Shown here: positions 40,916 to 49,101 of the stretch, in pieces
Position numbering within the stretch: the first letter of the stretch is position 1
How the letters are laid out: every line of letters starts with the position of its first letter
Assembly (NCBI GenBank): GCA_016191225.1
Contig: JACPPC010000012.1
Span: forward strand, 45,025 to 109,024
Direction: 5' to 3'
Origin: Gemmatimonadota bacterium
Lineage (GTDB): Bacteria > Gemmatimonadota > Gemmatimonadetes > Gemmatimonadales > Gemmatimonadaceae
Length of the DNA stretch: 64,000 bases
Position numbers and translations under genes: made by a program
The notes under the pieces: generated by a model
What the model was told of the DNA's origin: nothing
The model's input: only the letters and a program-made list of their open reading frames with translations
Databases searched by the model: none

Positions 40916-42190
40916 ATGACCGCCCTCGCCCACCCGCCCGAGTCGATCGCCCCCGCGCCCCTCGAGGCGCGCGACGGCGGCGTGCCCGGCGTCGGCGCCG
41001 CGCCCAAGCCCCGCCCGCGCGAGCGGCTCATGTCGCTCGACGCCTTTCGCGGCCTCACCGTGGCGGGGATGCTCCTCGTCAACAACCCCGGCACGTGGGG
41101 GGCGATCTACGAGCCGCTGGAGCACGCGCCGTGGTGGGGCTGGACCCCCACCGACCTGATCTTCCCGTTCTTCCTGTTCATCGTCGGGATCACCACCCAC
41201 CTCTCGCTCGAGCAGCGTCGCGCCCGCGGCGACTCCGACGCGGCGCTGGCGAAGCAAGTCCTCCGGCGCGGGGCGCTGATCTTCCTCTGCGGCTTCCTGC
41301 TGTCGCTCTTCCCGGGATTCACCTGGACGACGATCGCGGGGCACCCCGACGCGACCTTCCTCGATCGCGTCGTCCACCGCTGGGAACACGTGCGCATCAT
41401 GGGCGTGCTGCAGCGCATCGGCGTGGCGTACACGATCGGGGCGCTGCTCTCGTTCCGCGCCCCGCTCCGGCGCGTCGTCGTCACCCTGGTGGTGCTGCTC
41501 TACGGCTACTGGGCGATCCTCGCCTTCGCTCCCACGCCCGGGACGGGGATCATGGGCGAGATCGACGTCGGCGCCCTCACCCTGCAGGGCTGGCTCGACC
41601 GCGCGGTGCTCGGTGCCGATCATCTCTTCCAGGGGACGAGCACCTGGGACCCCGAGGGAATCCTGTCGTCCCTCGGCGCGGTGGCGAGCGTCCTCTGCGG
41701 CGTGCTCGCCGGCCGGTGGATCGCCGAGCCGAGGCCGCTCGTGGAGCGCGTGGCGGGGGTGTTCGCGGTGGGGGGCATCGCCGCGGTGGCCGGCCTGATG
41801 TGGCACTGGTCGCTCCCGATCGGCAAGAACCTGTGGACGCCCAGTTACGTTGTGTTCATGGCGGGGATGGCGGCGATGTCGCTGGCCACCTGCATGTGGT
41901 TGATCGAGGAAATGGACGTCACCCGCTGGGCGAAGCCCTTCCTGGTCTTCGGCATGAACCCGATACTCGCCTTTGTGGGATCCGGGCTGATGGCGCGGTG
42001 TCTCTACTCCATCTTCACCGGCACCTGGAACGGCAGGGTCGTCCCCATCCAGCGGGTGATCTTCGAGACCGGGTTCAACAGCTGGCTGGCCCCACGGAAT
42101 GCGTCGTTGCTGTTCGCCATGACATTCGTCCTGCTCTGGTTCGGCATCCTCTCCGTCTTCCACCGAAGGCAGTGGTTCCTCAAGATCTGA
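40916..42190 (+). CDS. Heparan-alpha-glucosaminide N-acetyltransferase-like membrane protein
   Basis: Integral membrane protein of the HGSNAT/NagX (DUF5009) family, 424 residues, about ten transmembrane helices. The diagnostic start of the fold is RLMSLDAFRGLTVAGMLLVN, followed by WWGWTPTDLIFPFFLFIVGI and RIMGVLQRIGVAYTIGALL. The His in EHVRIMGVLQRIG is at the position of the acyl-carrying or catalytic histidine region of HGSNAT. The ending is SVFHRRQWFLKI. Bacterial members are thought to move acyl groups across the membrane for amino-sugar recycling (family knowledge). Together with the next gene, a PBP4-type enzyme, it may serve cell-wall turnover, which is inference. Confidence 0.85.
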   Translation: MTALAHPPESIAPAPLEARDGGVPGVGAAPKPRPRERLMSLDAFRGLTVAGMLLVNNPGTWGAIYEPLEHAPWWGWTPTDLIFPFFLFIVGITTHLSLEQRRARGDSDAALAKQVLRRGALIFLCGFLLSLFPGFTWTTIAGHPDATFLDRVVHRWEHVRIMGVLQRIGVAYTIGALLSFRAPLRRVVVTLVVLLYGYWAILAFAPTPGTGIMGEIDVGALTLQGWLDRAVLGADHLFQGTSTWDPEGILSSLGAVASVLCGVLAGRWIAEPRPLVERVAGVFAVGGIAAVAGLMWHWSLPIGKNLWTPSYVVFMAGMAAMSLATCMWLIEEMDVTRWAKPFLVFGMNPILAFVGSGLMARCLYSIFTGTWNGRVVPIQRVIFETGFNSWLAPRNASLLFAMTFVLLWFGILSVFHRRQWFLKI

Positions 42191-43788
42191 CCCGGCGCGC
42201 GCTGCTCCTCGGCGCCTGCACCCTCGCCATCGCCACGACCGCCTCCGGCAGCACGCCCGAGGCGGTCGCTGCCGCTGGGCGGCAGAAGCAGGCGATCGCC
42301 GCGCCGGTCCCCAAGGGGACCGCGGCCAGAAAGCCGCCGGTTCGGCGGCGTGCCCCCCGCGCGGCCAAGGCACCGCCGCGGCGCGTGCGCACCCACCCGG
42401 TCACCTGGTCGAGTCCGCTCACCGTCAACGCCCTCGCCGCCGACCTGTCGGCGCTGGTGCCGGGCCCCTCGCGCGGCCACTGGGGCGGCATGGTGGTGTC
42501 GCTCACCCGCGGCGACACCCTCTGGAACCTGCGGCCGGGGGCCTCGCTCCTCCCGGCGAGCACGATGAAGCTGTTCACGAGCGCGCTGGCCCTCGAGCGC
42601 TTCGGCCCGGCCTGGCAGTTCCGCACCGAGGCCTTCCGCGACGGCCCCCTCGGCCCCGACGGCGTGCTCAAGGGGAACCTCGTGCTGCGCGGCGACGGCG
42701 ACCCGTCGCTCTCGCCGCGGCTCTTTGGCGGCGCCCCCGGCGAGGCGATGACGCGCCTGGCGCGGGAGGTCGCCGCCGCCGGCGTCAAGCGCATCACCGG
42801 CGACATCATCGCCGACGGCTCGGCCTTCGACGACCGGCGCATTCCCGAGGGCTGGAAGAAGAAGTACCTCGGCGCGTCGTACGCGGCGCGAATCTCGGCC
42901 CTCTCGCTCAACGAAAACCTCGTCTGGGTGGTGGTGGCGCCGGGCGCGAAGTCGGCCGAGGTGCGGACCGAACCGGCGTCGGCGGGGCTGCCGGTGATCA
43001 ACGAGGTGAAGCTCGTGACCGGGCGCGGCGCGCGGGTGCGCGTGGGCCGCAACCCGAACGGCGCCCTCACGGTGCGCGGCACGATCGGCGCCCGCGCCGG
43101 CGAGCGGCGGTGGAGCTACGTGGTTGACGACCCGGCGCTGTTCACCGCCGGCGCCTTCAAGACGGCGCTCGAGGAGGCGGGAGTGCGCATCGGCGGGACG
43201 CTGCGCGAGGGGGCGACGCCGCCGCTGGCGACGCGCGTCGGCTCGGTGTCGTCGCCGCCGCTATCGCAGATCGTGGGCGCGATGAACGGCGAGAGCATCA
43301 ACCTGTTCGCCGAGCTCCTGTTCCGGAACGCGGCGCGCGGCCCCGGGCGCACCGGCATCGGCAGCGCCGACGCGGCGAACGTGGAGCTGATGCAGTTCCT
43401 GCGGCAGAAGGTCGGCGTCGATTCCGGCGCGGTGCTCGCCAAGGACGGCAGCGGCCTGTCGCCCCTCGACCGCGTGACGCCACGGTCGCTGGTGAAGGTG
43501 CTCGCGTACGGCAACGCGTCCACGTGGTCGAGCGCCTTCCACGAGTCACTCCCCGTCGCCGGCGAGAGCGCGACCCTGCGGCACCGCATGCGACACACGC
43601 CGGCGCAGGGGAACCTGCACGCCAAGACCGGGACCACGAATGACGTGACGAGCCTCGCCGGCTACGTCACGGCGAAGAACGGCGAGCTGCTGGCGTTCGC
43701 GATCGTGTACAACGGCACGGACCGGTGGCGGGCGCGCGAGCGGATGGACCGGGCCGGGGCGACACTGGCGGCGTTCGCGAGGCAGTAG
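42172..43788 (+). CDS. dacB: D-alanyl-D-alanine carboxypeptidase/endopeptidase, PBP4 type
   Basis: Peptidase S13 acting on peptidoglycan in the periplasm, about 538 residues. Motifs are ASTMKLFTSALALERFG (SxxK), GESINLFAELLFR (SxN) and LHAKTGTTNDV (KTG). The large insert domain of PBP4 follows the SxxK helix (GNLVLRGDGDPSLSP, GDIIADGSAFDD, YAARISALSLNEN). A signal-like stretch (RRALLLGACTLAIATTASG) and a Lys/Arg/Pro linker precede it. The start is uncertain: the GTG at 42172 overlaps the upstream gene by 19 bases; a CTG at the junction is an alternative. No ATG is available. Confidence 0.9.
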   Translation: MVPQDLTRRALLLGACTLAIATTASGSTPEAVAAAGRQKQAIAAPVPKGTAARKPPVRRRAPRAAKAPPRRVRTHPVTWSSPLTVNALAADLSALVPGPSRGHWGGMVVSLTRGDTLWNLRPGASLLPASTMKLFTSALALERFGPAWQFRTEAFRDGPLGPDGVLKGNLVLRGDGDPSLSPRLFGGAPGEAMTRLAREVAAAGVKRITGDIIADGSAFDDRRIPEGWKKKYLGASYAARISALSLNENLVWVVVAPGAKSAEVRTEPASAGLPVINEVKLVTGRGARVRVGRNPNGALTVRGTIGARAGERRWSYVVDDPALFTAGAFKTALEEAGVRIGGTLREGATPPLATRVGSVSSPPLSQIVGAMNGESINLFAELLFRNAARGPGRTGIGSADAANVELMQFLRQKVGVDSGAVLAKDGSGLSPLDRVTPRSLVKVLAYGNASTWSSAFHESLPVAGESATLRHRMRHTPAQGNLHAKTGTTNDVTSLAGYVTAKNGELLAFAIVYNGTDRWRARERMDRAGATLAAFARQ

Positions 43789-43846
43789 GCGGCGCGGCCG
43801 GGGCGACGAGCGCCGCACCGGCGGCGGTCACGCGGCATGGTGATGC

Positions 43847-43877
43847 TTGACGCACACGCCGTCGCGGCGTACGCTTT
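43847..43877 (+). promoter_or_regulatory. Bacteroidota-type promoter of the NHL gene
   Basis: TTG at 43847-43849, exactly 20 bases, then TACGCTTT at 43870-43877. The ATG of the NHL lipoprotein is about 100 bases downstream. Confidence 0.45.
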
Positions 43878-43975
43878 CCGCGGGCATCCCCCTCTCGCCC
43901 GGTTTCGCCGGCGGGACAGCCGATCCCAGCGCTGGTGCTTCTCGCTGGCAGCGGCCCTTCCCCCCTCACTGTCAT

Positions 43976-45205
43976 ATGCGCCTTCCACTTCGGCTGGTCC
44001 GCGCCGCCGCCCTGACCTGGCTCGGCTCGTGCGGCGCCAGCAGCGCTGTCACGCCGCCGCCCCTCGCGGGCACGCCCTGGATCTCGGGCCAGACCATCGA
44101 GGCCGTCTTTGGTGCCGGCACCCTCAGCTCCGCCGGCTCGTCGACCGCGTCACAGGTCAGCCTGAGCGGCCCCGGCGCGCTCGCCCTCGCACCGGGGGGC
44201 GCCCTGTTCGTGGTGGACCAGTTGAACCATCGCGTGATCCGCGAGGACCTCGCCTGGATCAAGTTCACCGGAGTCGGTGCCGACGGGCTGCTGGGGCAAG
44301 CGCTGTTCACGGGAAGCACGCGGAACGCCGGCGCTGGCGGGAGCGTCCCCAGCGCCTCCGGATTCGACAATCCCCAGGGCGTGGCGATGGATGGCACCGG
44401 CGTGCTCTACGTGTCGGATCGCGGGAACAACCGCGTGCTGCGGTTCAACGGCGCCGTGGCGAAGGCCAATGGCGCCGCCGCCGACGCGGTGCTGGGGCAG
44501 GCGGACTTCACCACGAAGGCTTTCGGCACGACCGCCACGCAGTTCAGCGAGCCCGCCGGCGTCGCCGTCGAAGTGCTGGGCACGCTGTGGGTGACCGACC
44601 GCAACAACAATCGCGTGTTGCGGTTCAACAGCGCGGCCGGCAAGGCCAACGGTGCCGCAGCCGACGGCGTGCTGGGGCAGGCAGACTTCGTCACCGCCAC
44701 CGGTGGCACGTCGAGCACCAAGATGAGGACGCCGCACGCCGTGATCGTGGACGCGTCGGGCAACCTGTTTGTGGCGGACCAGGGCAACCACCGGGTGCTG
44801 GTGTTCCTGAACGCCGCCGCCAAGGCCAATGGCGCCGCGGCCGACCTCGTGCTCGGCCAGGCCGACTTCACCAGCGGGACAGCTCCGGTGGCCGCGTCGG
44901 CCACGAACATGTACCTGCCATACGCCCTCGCGATCGACAACGCGGGACGCCTCTATGTCGCCGACGGCGGCCAGAATCGCATCCTTGTCTTCCACGGCGC
45001 GATCGCCAAGGGCAACGGCGCTGCCGCCGACCTCGTGCTCGGCAAGCCGAACTTCACCGACGGCTCGACGACGATGGCGACAGCCACGAATGTCGGCCAG
45101 CCGTATGGCGTCGCCGTGCAGTCGTCGACCGGCAAGCTCTACATCTCCGACTACTCCAACGCGCGGGTTGTGCGCTTGCAGGCCGCGAGCTCGCTGGTGC
45201 CGTAG
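43976..45205 (+). CDS. NHL-repeat beta-propeller lipoprotein
   Basis: Exported six-bladed-type propeller, 409 residues. The ATG at 43976 gives a short signal and lipobox (LVRAAALTWLGSCGAS). From about residue 60 there are repeated blades of about 54 residues, each with AVAVD/GVAMD, then LYVSDRGNNRVLRF, LWVTDRNNNRVLRF, LFVADQGNHRVLVF or LYVADGGQNRILVF. Each is followed by a nearly invariant spacer AKANGAAADxVLGQADF. The spacers are conserved even at DNA level, indicating recent internal duplication. NHL propellers bind proteins, glycans or ligands; the role here is unknown. Confidence 0.85.
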   Translation: MRLPLRLVRAAALTWLGSCGASSAVTPPPLAGTPWISGQTIEAVFGAGTLSSAGSSTASQVSLSGPGALALAPGGALFVVDQLNHRVIREDLAWIKFTGVGADGLLGQALFTGSTRNAGAGGSVPSASGFDNPQGVAMDGTGVLYVSDRGNNRVLRFNGAVAKANGAAADAVLGQADFTTKAFGTTATQFSEPAGVAVEVLGTLWVTDRNNNRVLRFNSAAGKANGAAADGVLGQADFVTATGGTSSTKMRTPHAVIVDASGNLFVADQGNHRVLVFLNAAAKANGAAADLVLGQADFTSGTAPVAASATNMYLPYALAIDNAGRLYVADGGQNRILVFHGAIAKGNGAAADLVLGKPNFTDGSTTMATATNVGQPYGVAVQSSTGKLYISDYSNARVVRLQAASSLVP

Positions 45206-45264
45206 CGCGTGGCGGCGCCCCGCGGCGTCGCCGCCTGCCCCAGGTGCGCCTCGAGCCGCTGCGG

Positions 45265-45836
45265 TCACCGCGGGAACCGGTCCGCCAGGCAGCTCCGCAC
45301 CGTCAGCCCGTGGAACCGGCTCGGGTACACCACCCGCCGCGTTTCCGCGCCGGGTGACTCGAGCGCCCCGCACACCTGCTCGCTCCCCGACGTCGGCACG
45401 TCGACGTCCCGCTCGCCGATCATGTGCAGCGTCGGCGTCCCGAGCCGGTCGGCCGCATGGAACGGGTAGATGAGCCTCTGCCAGCGGGCGGGGCTCTTCC
45501 TCGGCGCGCCGAGTCCGTTGTGGTGCTCGACGACCTGCTGGTCGGAGCCGTACGTGCTCGGCTGCTTCGCGCTCCCCGCCCCGCTCGCCGCCGCCGTGCA
45601 CCGCGTGTCGGACGCCGTCGTGTGGTCGGTGAGGATCGCGACCTGCCTCCAGCCGCCGATGGCCATCCGGCTCGTGTCGGCAACGCCAGCGCTCACCAGG
45701 CAGTGCGCGGCGCCGGGGATGTCGACCACCTCCTTGTGCCCCCAGTCGGCCTAGATCGCCTGCTGCCAGGCATGGCCGCGGCCGTCCGACCCGCCGCAGT
45801 TCACGCCGGCCACCGATGCGGGACGCGCCCCGGGCC
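45265..45836 (-). pseudogene. Remnant of an S9-family (prolyl oligopeptidase) peptidase
   Basis: The minus strand keeps the C-terminal hydrolase end of an S9 peptidase: GSDGRGHAWQQAI, an in-frame TAG stop, ADWGHKEVVDIPGAAHCLVS, TSRMAIGGWRQVAILTDHT, HMIGERDVDVPTSG and SRFHGLTV. In S9 enzymes the nucleophile elbow reads GGWSYGG; here it is GGWRQVA, so the catalytic Ser is gone. The catalytic Asp (GERD) and His (RFHG) remain. The N-terminal propeller and half of the hydrolase are absent. Combined truncation, internal stop and lost Ser mean a dead gene. Family identity is from remembered motifs. Confidence 0.7.
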
Positions 45837-45850
45837 CGGCGAAGCCGCCG

Positions 45851-47011
45851 CTACGCCTTCGGCGCCGCCATCTCCCTGATCGCGACCCCGCGCGCCGCCA
45901 GCTCGGCCACATACTTCTCGGCGGGCATGCACTCGTCCGGCGTGTGCACGCCGGCGGGACGCACCTCGCCCGCCGCCTGCAGCAGCCCGGTGATCGACAG
46001 CGAGTAGCCGGTGCAGCGCATCATGGCGCTGATCCCGTGCGCGGCGTCGAAGTAGTCGATCAGCTCGCGCCCCCAGAAGGCGCGCTCGCCGCCGCGCGTC
46101 CCCTCCACGGTCACGCGCAGCGCCACGAGGTCGCGCCCGTCGGGCTTGGTGAGGCGCGGCCCCACCGTGGCCACGAAGGCGTCGCGCGGGATGACCGCCG
46201 TCCCGTCCTTGGTCGTCACCGGCTCGAGGTCGAGCAGCCCCAGCGAGCGGATCGACGCCATCAGCTCCGCGTGCCCGGGGTAGCGCAGCGTCTTGTACTC
46301 CATCGTCGGGATCTTCCCCTCGTAGCGGAACGCCATCGTGGAGAGCCCGCCGGCGGTGTGGAACGCCTCGAGCGACCCGACCGGCGCGGGGAAGTCCACC
46401 GGCACCCGCTCGCTCAGCGCCGGCACCTGGTGGCGCTTGCCGTCGCGCAGCACCCACGAGAGGGTGGTGTAATAGTCCAGCACTCCCTCGAGCGAGTAGA
46501 CGATCTGGTAGTTGAGCGGCGGCTCCGGCTGCTGCGGCAGCCCGCCCACGAAGATCCGCACCGCCGACACCGTGTCCATGCTCGCGATTCCCTGCTCGGC
46601 GAGGATGTTCACCATCCCCGGGGCCACGCCGCAGTCGGGCACCACCGTGACGCCGTGCTTCACCGCGAGGTCGTTCAGCCCCTTCTGCTGGAAGACGATC
46701 TCGGTGTTGCCCCCGAGGTCGCTGAAGTGCACCCCGGCCTCGACGGCGCAGCGCGCCATCGCGAGGTTGAAGTAGTAGGGGATCGCCGACATGCAGGCGG
46801 CGTGCCCCTGCATGAGCGCCGTGACCTTCGCCTCGTCGCGCACGTCGATGGTCACTGCGGTAAGCTGCTTGCCGAGGTACGGCGCGAGGAACGCCGGCAG
46901 GTGCGCCACCGTTTTGTCGGCGATGGTCACGGTGGCCACCTGCGGCTGCTGCAGCAGGTCGTAGGCGCACGCCGAGCCCTGCAGGCCGGCGCCAAGGACG
47001 AGCATCTTCAT
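45851..47011 (-). CDS. Saccharopine dehydrogenase-family oxidoreductase
   Basis: NAD(P)-dependent enzyme of 386 residues. An N-terminal Rossmann fold (MKMLVLGAGLQGSACAYDLL, a GxGxxG-type loop) is followed by a strand ending in Asp (VTIADK) and AACMSAIPYYFNLAMARCAVEAG, then HFSDLGGNTEIV and VVPDCGVAPGMVNILAE, all typical of the saccharopine dehydrogenase / lysine dehydrogenase / carboxynorspermidine synthase group. C-terminal part: GYSLSITGLLQAAGEV. The exact substrate cannot be decided by eye: lysine 6-dehydrogenase or a saccharopine-reductase-type activity is possible. TAGCTTTC at 47052-47059 on this strand is a likely promoter element. Confidence 0.87.
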   Translation of the reverse strand: MKMLVLGAGLQGSACAYDLLQQPQVATVTIADKTVAHLPAFLAPYLGKQLTAVTIDVRDEAKVTALMQGHAACMSAIPYYFNLAMARCAVEAGVHFSDLGGNTEIVFQQKGLNDLAVKHGVTVVPDCGVAPGMVNILAEQGIASMDTVSAVRIFVGGLPQQPEPPLNYQIVYSLEGVLDYYTTLSWVLRDGKRHQVPALSERVPVDFPAPVGSLEAFHTAGGLSTMAFRYEGKIPTMEYKTLRYPGHAELMASIRSLGLLDLEPVTTKDGTAVIPRDAFVATVGPRLTKPDGRDLVALRVTVEGTRGGERAFWGRELIDYFDAAHGISAMMRCTGYSLSITGLLQAAGEVRPAGVHTPDECMPAEKYVAELAARGVAIREMAAPKA

Positions 47012-47067
47012 GTGCGGGGGTTCAGTTGGGCGTTGAGCTGGTGGAGCCGGCGAAAGCTAAGCCCCGT

Positions 47068-47084
47068 ACAGGCGCGATGCCTGT
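47068..47084. promoter_or_regulatory. Palindrome in divergent promoter gap
   Basis: ACAGGC, 5 bases, GCCTGT: a perfect 6-bp inverted repeat in the 109-base gap between the saccharopine-dehydrogenase-like gene (minus) and the CoA-binding gene (plus). It sits just upstream of the minus-strand TAGCTTTC, a position where a regulator could act on both genes. Confidence 0.35.
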
Positions 47085-47120
47085 CGGGCAAAGACACCTT
47101 GACACTGCGGGAGATGCCGC

Positions 47121-47564
47121 GTGACGGACGAGGGCTGGCGGTCGCACCTGATCGAGGGACGCGCGGGGGCGCGGGCGCTCCTCGCCGGCGTCAGGCGCAT
47201 GGCGGTGCTCGGCATCAAGCCCGAGTCCATGGAGGCCGCCTACCTCACGCCCCTCAGGGCCCAGCAGGCGGGGATCGAGGTCGTGCCGGTGCCGGTCTAC
47301 TATCCCGAGGCGACCGAGATCCTCGGCCAGAAGGTCTATCGCCGGCTGGTGGACATCCCCGGCGATCTCGACCTCGTGAACGTCTTTCGCAGGCCCGAGC
47401 ACATCCCGCAGCATGTGCCCGACATCATCGCCAGGCACCCGAAGGCCGTCTGGTTCCAGCTGGGGATCCGCAACGACGAGGCGGCGGAGCAGCTCGCGCG
47501 GGCCGGGATCGACGTCGTGCAGGACCAGTGCGTGGAGCGGGAGCTGATCGCGATGGGAAGGTGA
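47121..47564 (+). CDS. CoA-binding domain protein
   Basis: Single-domain Rossmann-like protein of the YccU/CoA_binding_2 family, 147 residues. Motifs: MAVLGIKPESMEAAYLTPLRAQQAG (the nucleotide-binding loop, here with Ile/Lys instead of Gly-Ala-Ser), VYYPEATEILGQKVYRRLVDIP, DLVNVFRRPEHIPQHVPDII, KAVWFQLGIRNDEAAEQLARAGIDVVQDQCVERE. VWFQLGI and the C-terminal DxCxxxE are family-diagnostic. Cytoplasmic; the biological role of this family is poorly defined. GTG start at 47121. Confidence 0.88.
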   Translation: MTDEGWRSHLIEGRAGARALLAGVRRMAVLGIKPESMEAAYLTPLRAQQAGIEVVPVPVYYPEATEILGQKVYRRLVDIPGDLDLVNVFRRPEHIPQHVPDIIARHPKAVWFQLGIRNDEAAEQLARAGIDVVQDQCVERELIAMGR

Positions 47565-47643
47565 AGGTTGGTCGCATCCGGCCAGGGCAGGCAACTGCGG
47601 CGGGAGGAAGTTGAGAAGGGCGCAAGCGCGGCGGCACCGCATA

Positions 47644-47783
47644 CACGGAAGTTCACGGAAGAATCAAGGGCGGAAGCAACTGACTCTGGCGTACGCAGTC
47701 CTCGGGCCGGCGTCGAACCGCGACACGAGTATCCGACCCGGCGCCCCAAGTACCCGTCCTTGTTTCCGCCGTGTACTTCCGTG
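47644..47783. repeat. Inverted pair of a second dispersed repeat (CACGGAAGT family)
   Basis: CACGGAAGTTCACGG at 47644-47658 and its near-exact complement CCGTGTACTTCCGTG at 47769-47783 (14 of 15 bases match) lie 110 bases apart in the 448-base gap between two convergent genes. No gene is supported in 47565-48012. A similar element is at 54873-54983. Confidence 0.5.
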
Positions 47784-48012
47784 GTCGTGGTCCGCGTCTC
47801 CCCGGTTACGCCTTCCTCCTCCATCTCTCGGTCCACCCCGGACCCCGAACGGGGCCGCGTGTCCACGCGGCTCGCCCTGTTCCTCGCCGGCAAGGACACG
47901 CTGCGGCGGCGCTCGCAGCGCTCGTCCGACAGCGGCAGGACGCGGGCAACGGCGCACGACCTCGCCAATGTGCGACGCAAGCCGTGGCCCCGGGCGGTCG
48001 CGCGGCGTTTGC

Positions 48013-49101
48013 CTACCGCGCGACCGCGATCTCCCCGCGTGCGCCGAGTACCGTCCAGCGCCGCGCACCGAGCATCGTGATCGCCCGCGCCCCGGCAAAC
48101 GGCACGAGCCCGTCGAGCACGAGGCACAGCCCGTCGGCGGTGTGGACCGTTGGCACGCGCGCGCCGGGGATCGTGCGCGCGTCCCCCGGTGTGCGCCGCA
48201 GCACGATCCGCCCCGCTCCCGGGTCGAAGGTCGCGCCCCGGTCGCCCAGCCAGTCGAGCCCCACGCGAATGCCCCGCGCCCTCGGCTGCGGTGCCACCCG
48301 TGCCGGCACGTTCACGAGCCGGAGTCCGCCGATCGCCAGCGAATCGATCACCGCCACGGTCGCCGACGCGCGCGGCGCCGTGCCCCCGTCGGTGAACACC
48401 CGCACGGCGGGGCGGCGCAGCCATGCCGTGTCCACCACCACGCCGCGTACCAGCGGGTCGGCGAACAGGGTCGCGGTGTCGGCGCCAATCGTCGCGCCGA
48501 TCGCGGCCACCGCCACCGTGTCGTCGCGCGCGGGCACCCACGCCACGCTCGTCGAGTCCGCGCCGCGGGCCGCCGCCGCGTGCGCCTGCATCCACTCGGC
48601 GCGCCGCACCTCGCCGCGGGGCAGCGTCGAGCCCGGCATCGTGACCAGCGCCCGCCACTGCCCCGCCCGCTCGTACGCGAAGGCGAGCTCGCCCACGAAC
48701 AGGCGCGGGTCGGCGCCAAAGAAGCGCGCCTCCTCGTACAGCGCGCTGGCCACGCGCGCGGCCCCGCGCGCCATCACGTGCCGCGCCAGGTTGAGCCGGG
48801 CCCACGGGTCGCGCGGCCGCCCCTTCACCGCCCCGTAATACACCGACTCCGCGGCGAACAGCTGCCCCCGCTCGATCAGCGCGTCGGCGCGGTCATGCTC
48901 GGCGGTGGCGCGGGCGTCCTGCGCGTGCGCTGGAATCGCGAGGCCGGCGGCGACAAGCGCGAGCGCGACGCCGAGGCGCCAGGCGTCGGTGCCACGGCGC
49001 CACGCGACCGCGCCGAGGCGCGCGCAGTGGACGCGCGAACTCGGCCCGCCGCCGCGGCGCCGCGCACCGGCCGCCCCCCGCTGGCTCCCGCCGGCGCTCA
49101 C
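48013..49101 (-). CDS. Secreted protein, possibly degenerate retropepsin-like
   Basis: About 362 residues, taking the GTG at 49101 that overlaps the stop of the upstream M1 peptidase (GTGA). A signal-like helix (LGVALALVAAGLAIPAHAQ) lies after about 45 Arg/Gly-rich residues. Next is a TPR-like region (ADALIERGQLFAAESVYYGA, WARLNLARHVMARG, YEEARFFG). The C-terminal part has VRGVVVDTAW and later RGIRVGLDWLGDRGATFDPG, then GRIVLRRTP. The second resembles the end of retropepsin-like aspartyl proteases; the first is close to but not a true D-T-G motif. Family assignment is tentative; it may be an inactive relative. Confidence 0.5.
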   Translation of the reverse strand: MSAGGSQRGAAGARRRGGGPSSRVHCARLGAVAWRRGTDAWRLGVALALVAAGLAIPAHAQDARATAEHDRADALIERGQLFAAESVYYGAVKGRPRDPWARLNLARHVMARGAARVASALYEEARFFGADPRLFVGELAFAYERAGQWRALVTMPGSTLPRGEVRRAEWMQAHAAAARGADSTSVAWVPARDDTVAVAAIGATIGADTATLFADPLVRGVVVDTAWLRRPAVRVFTDGGTAPRASATVAVIDSLAIGGLRLVNVPARVAPQPRARGIRVGLDWLGDRGATFDPGAGRIVLRRTPGDARTIPGARVPTVHTADGLCLVLDGLVPFAGARAITMLGARRWTVLGARGEIAVAR

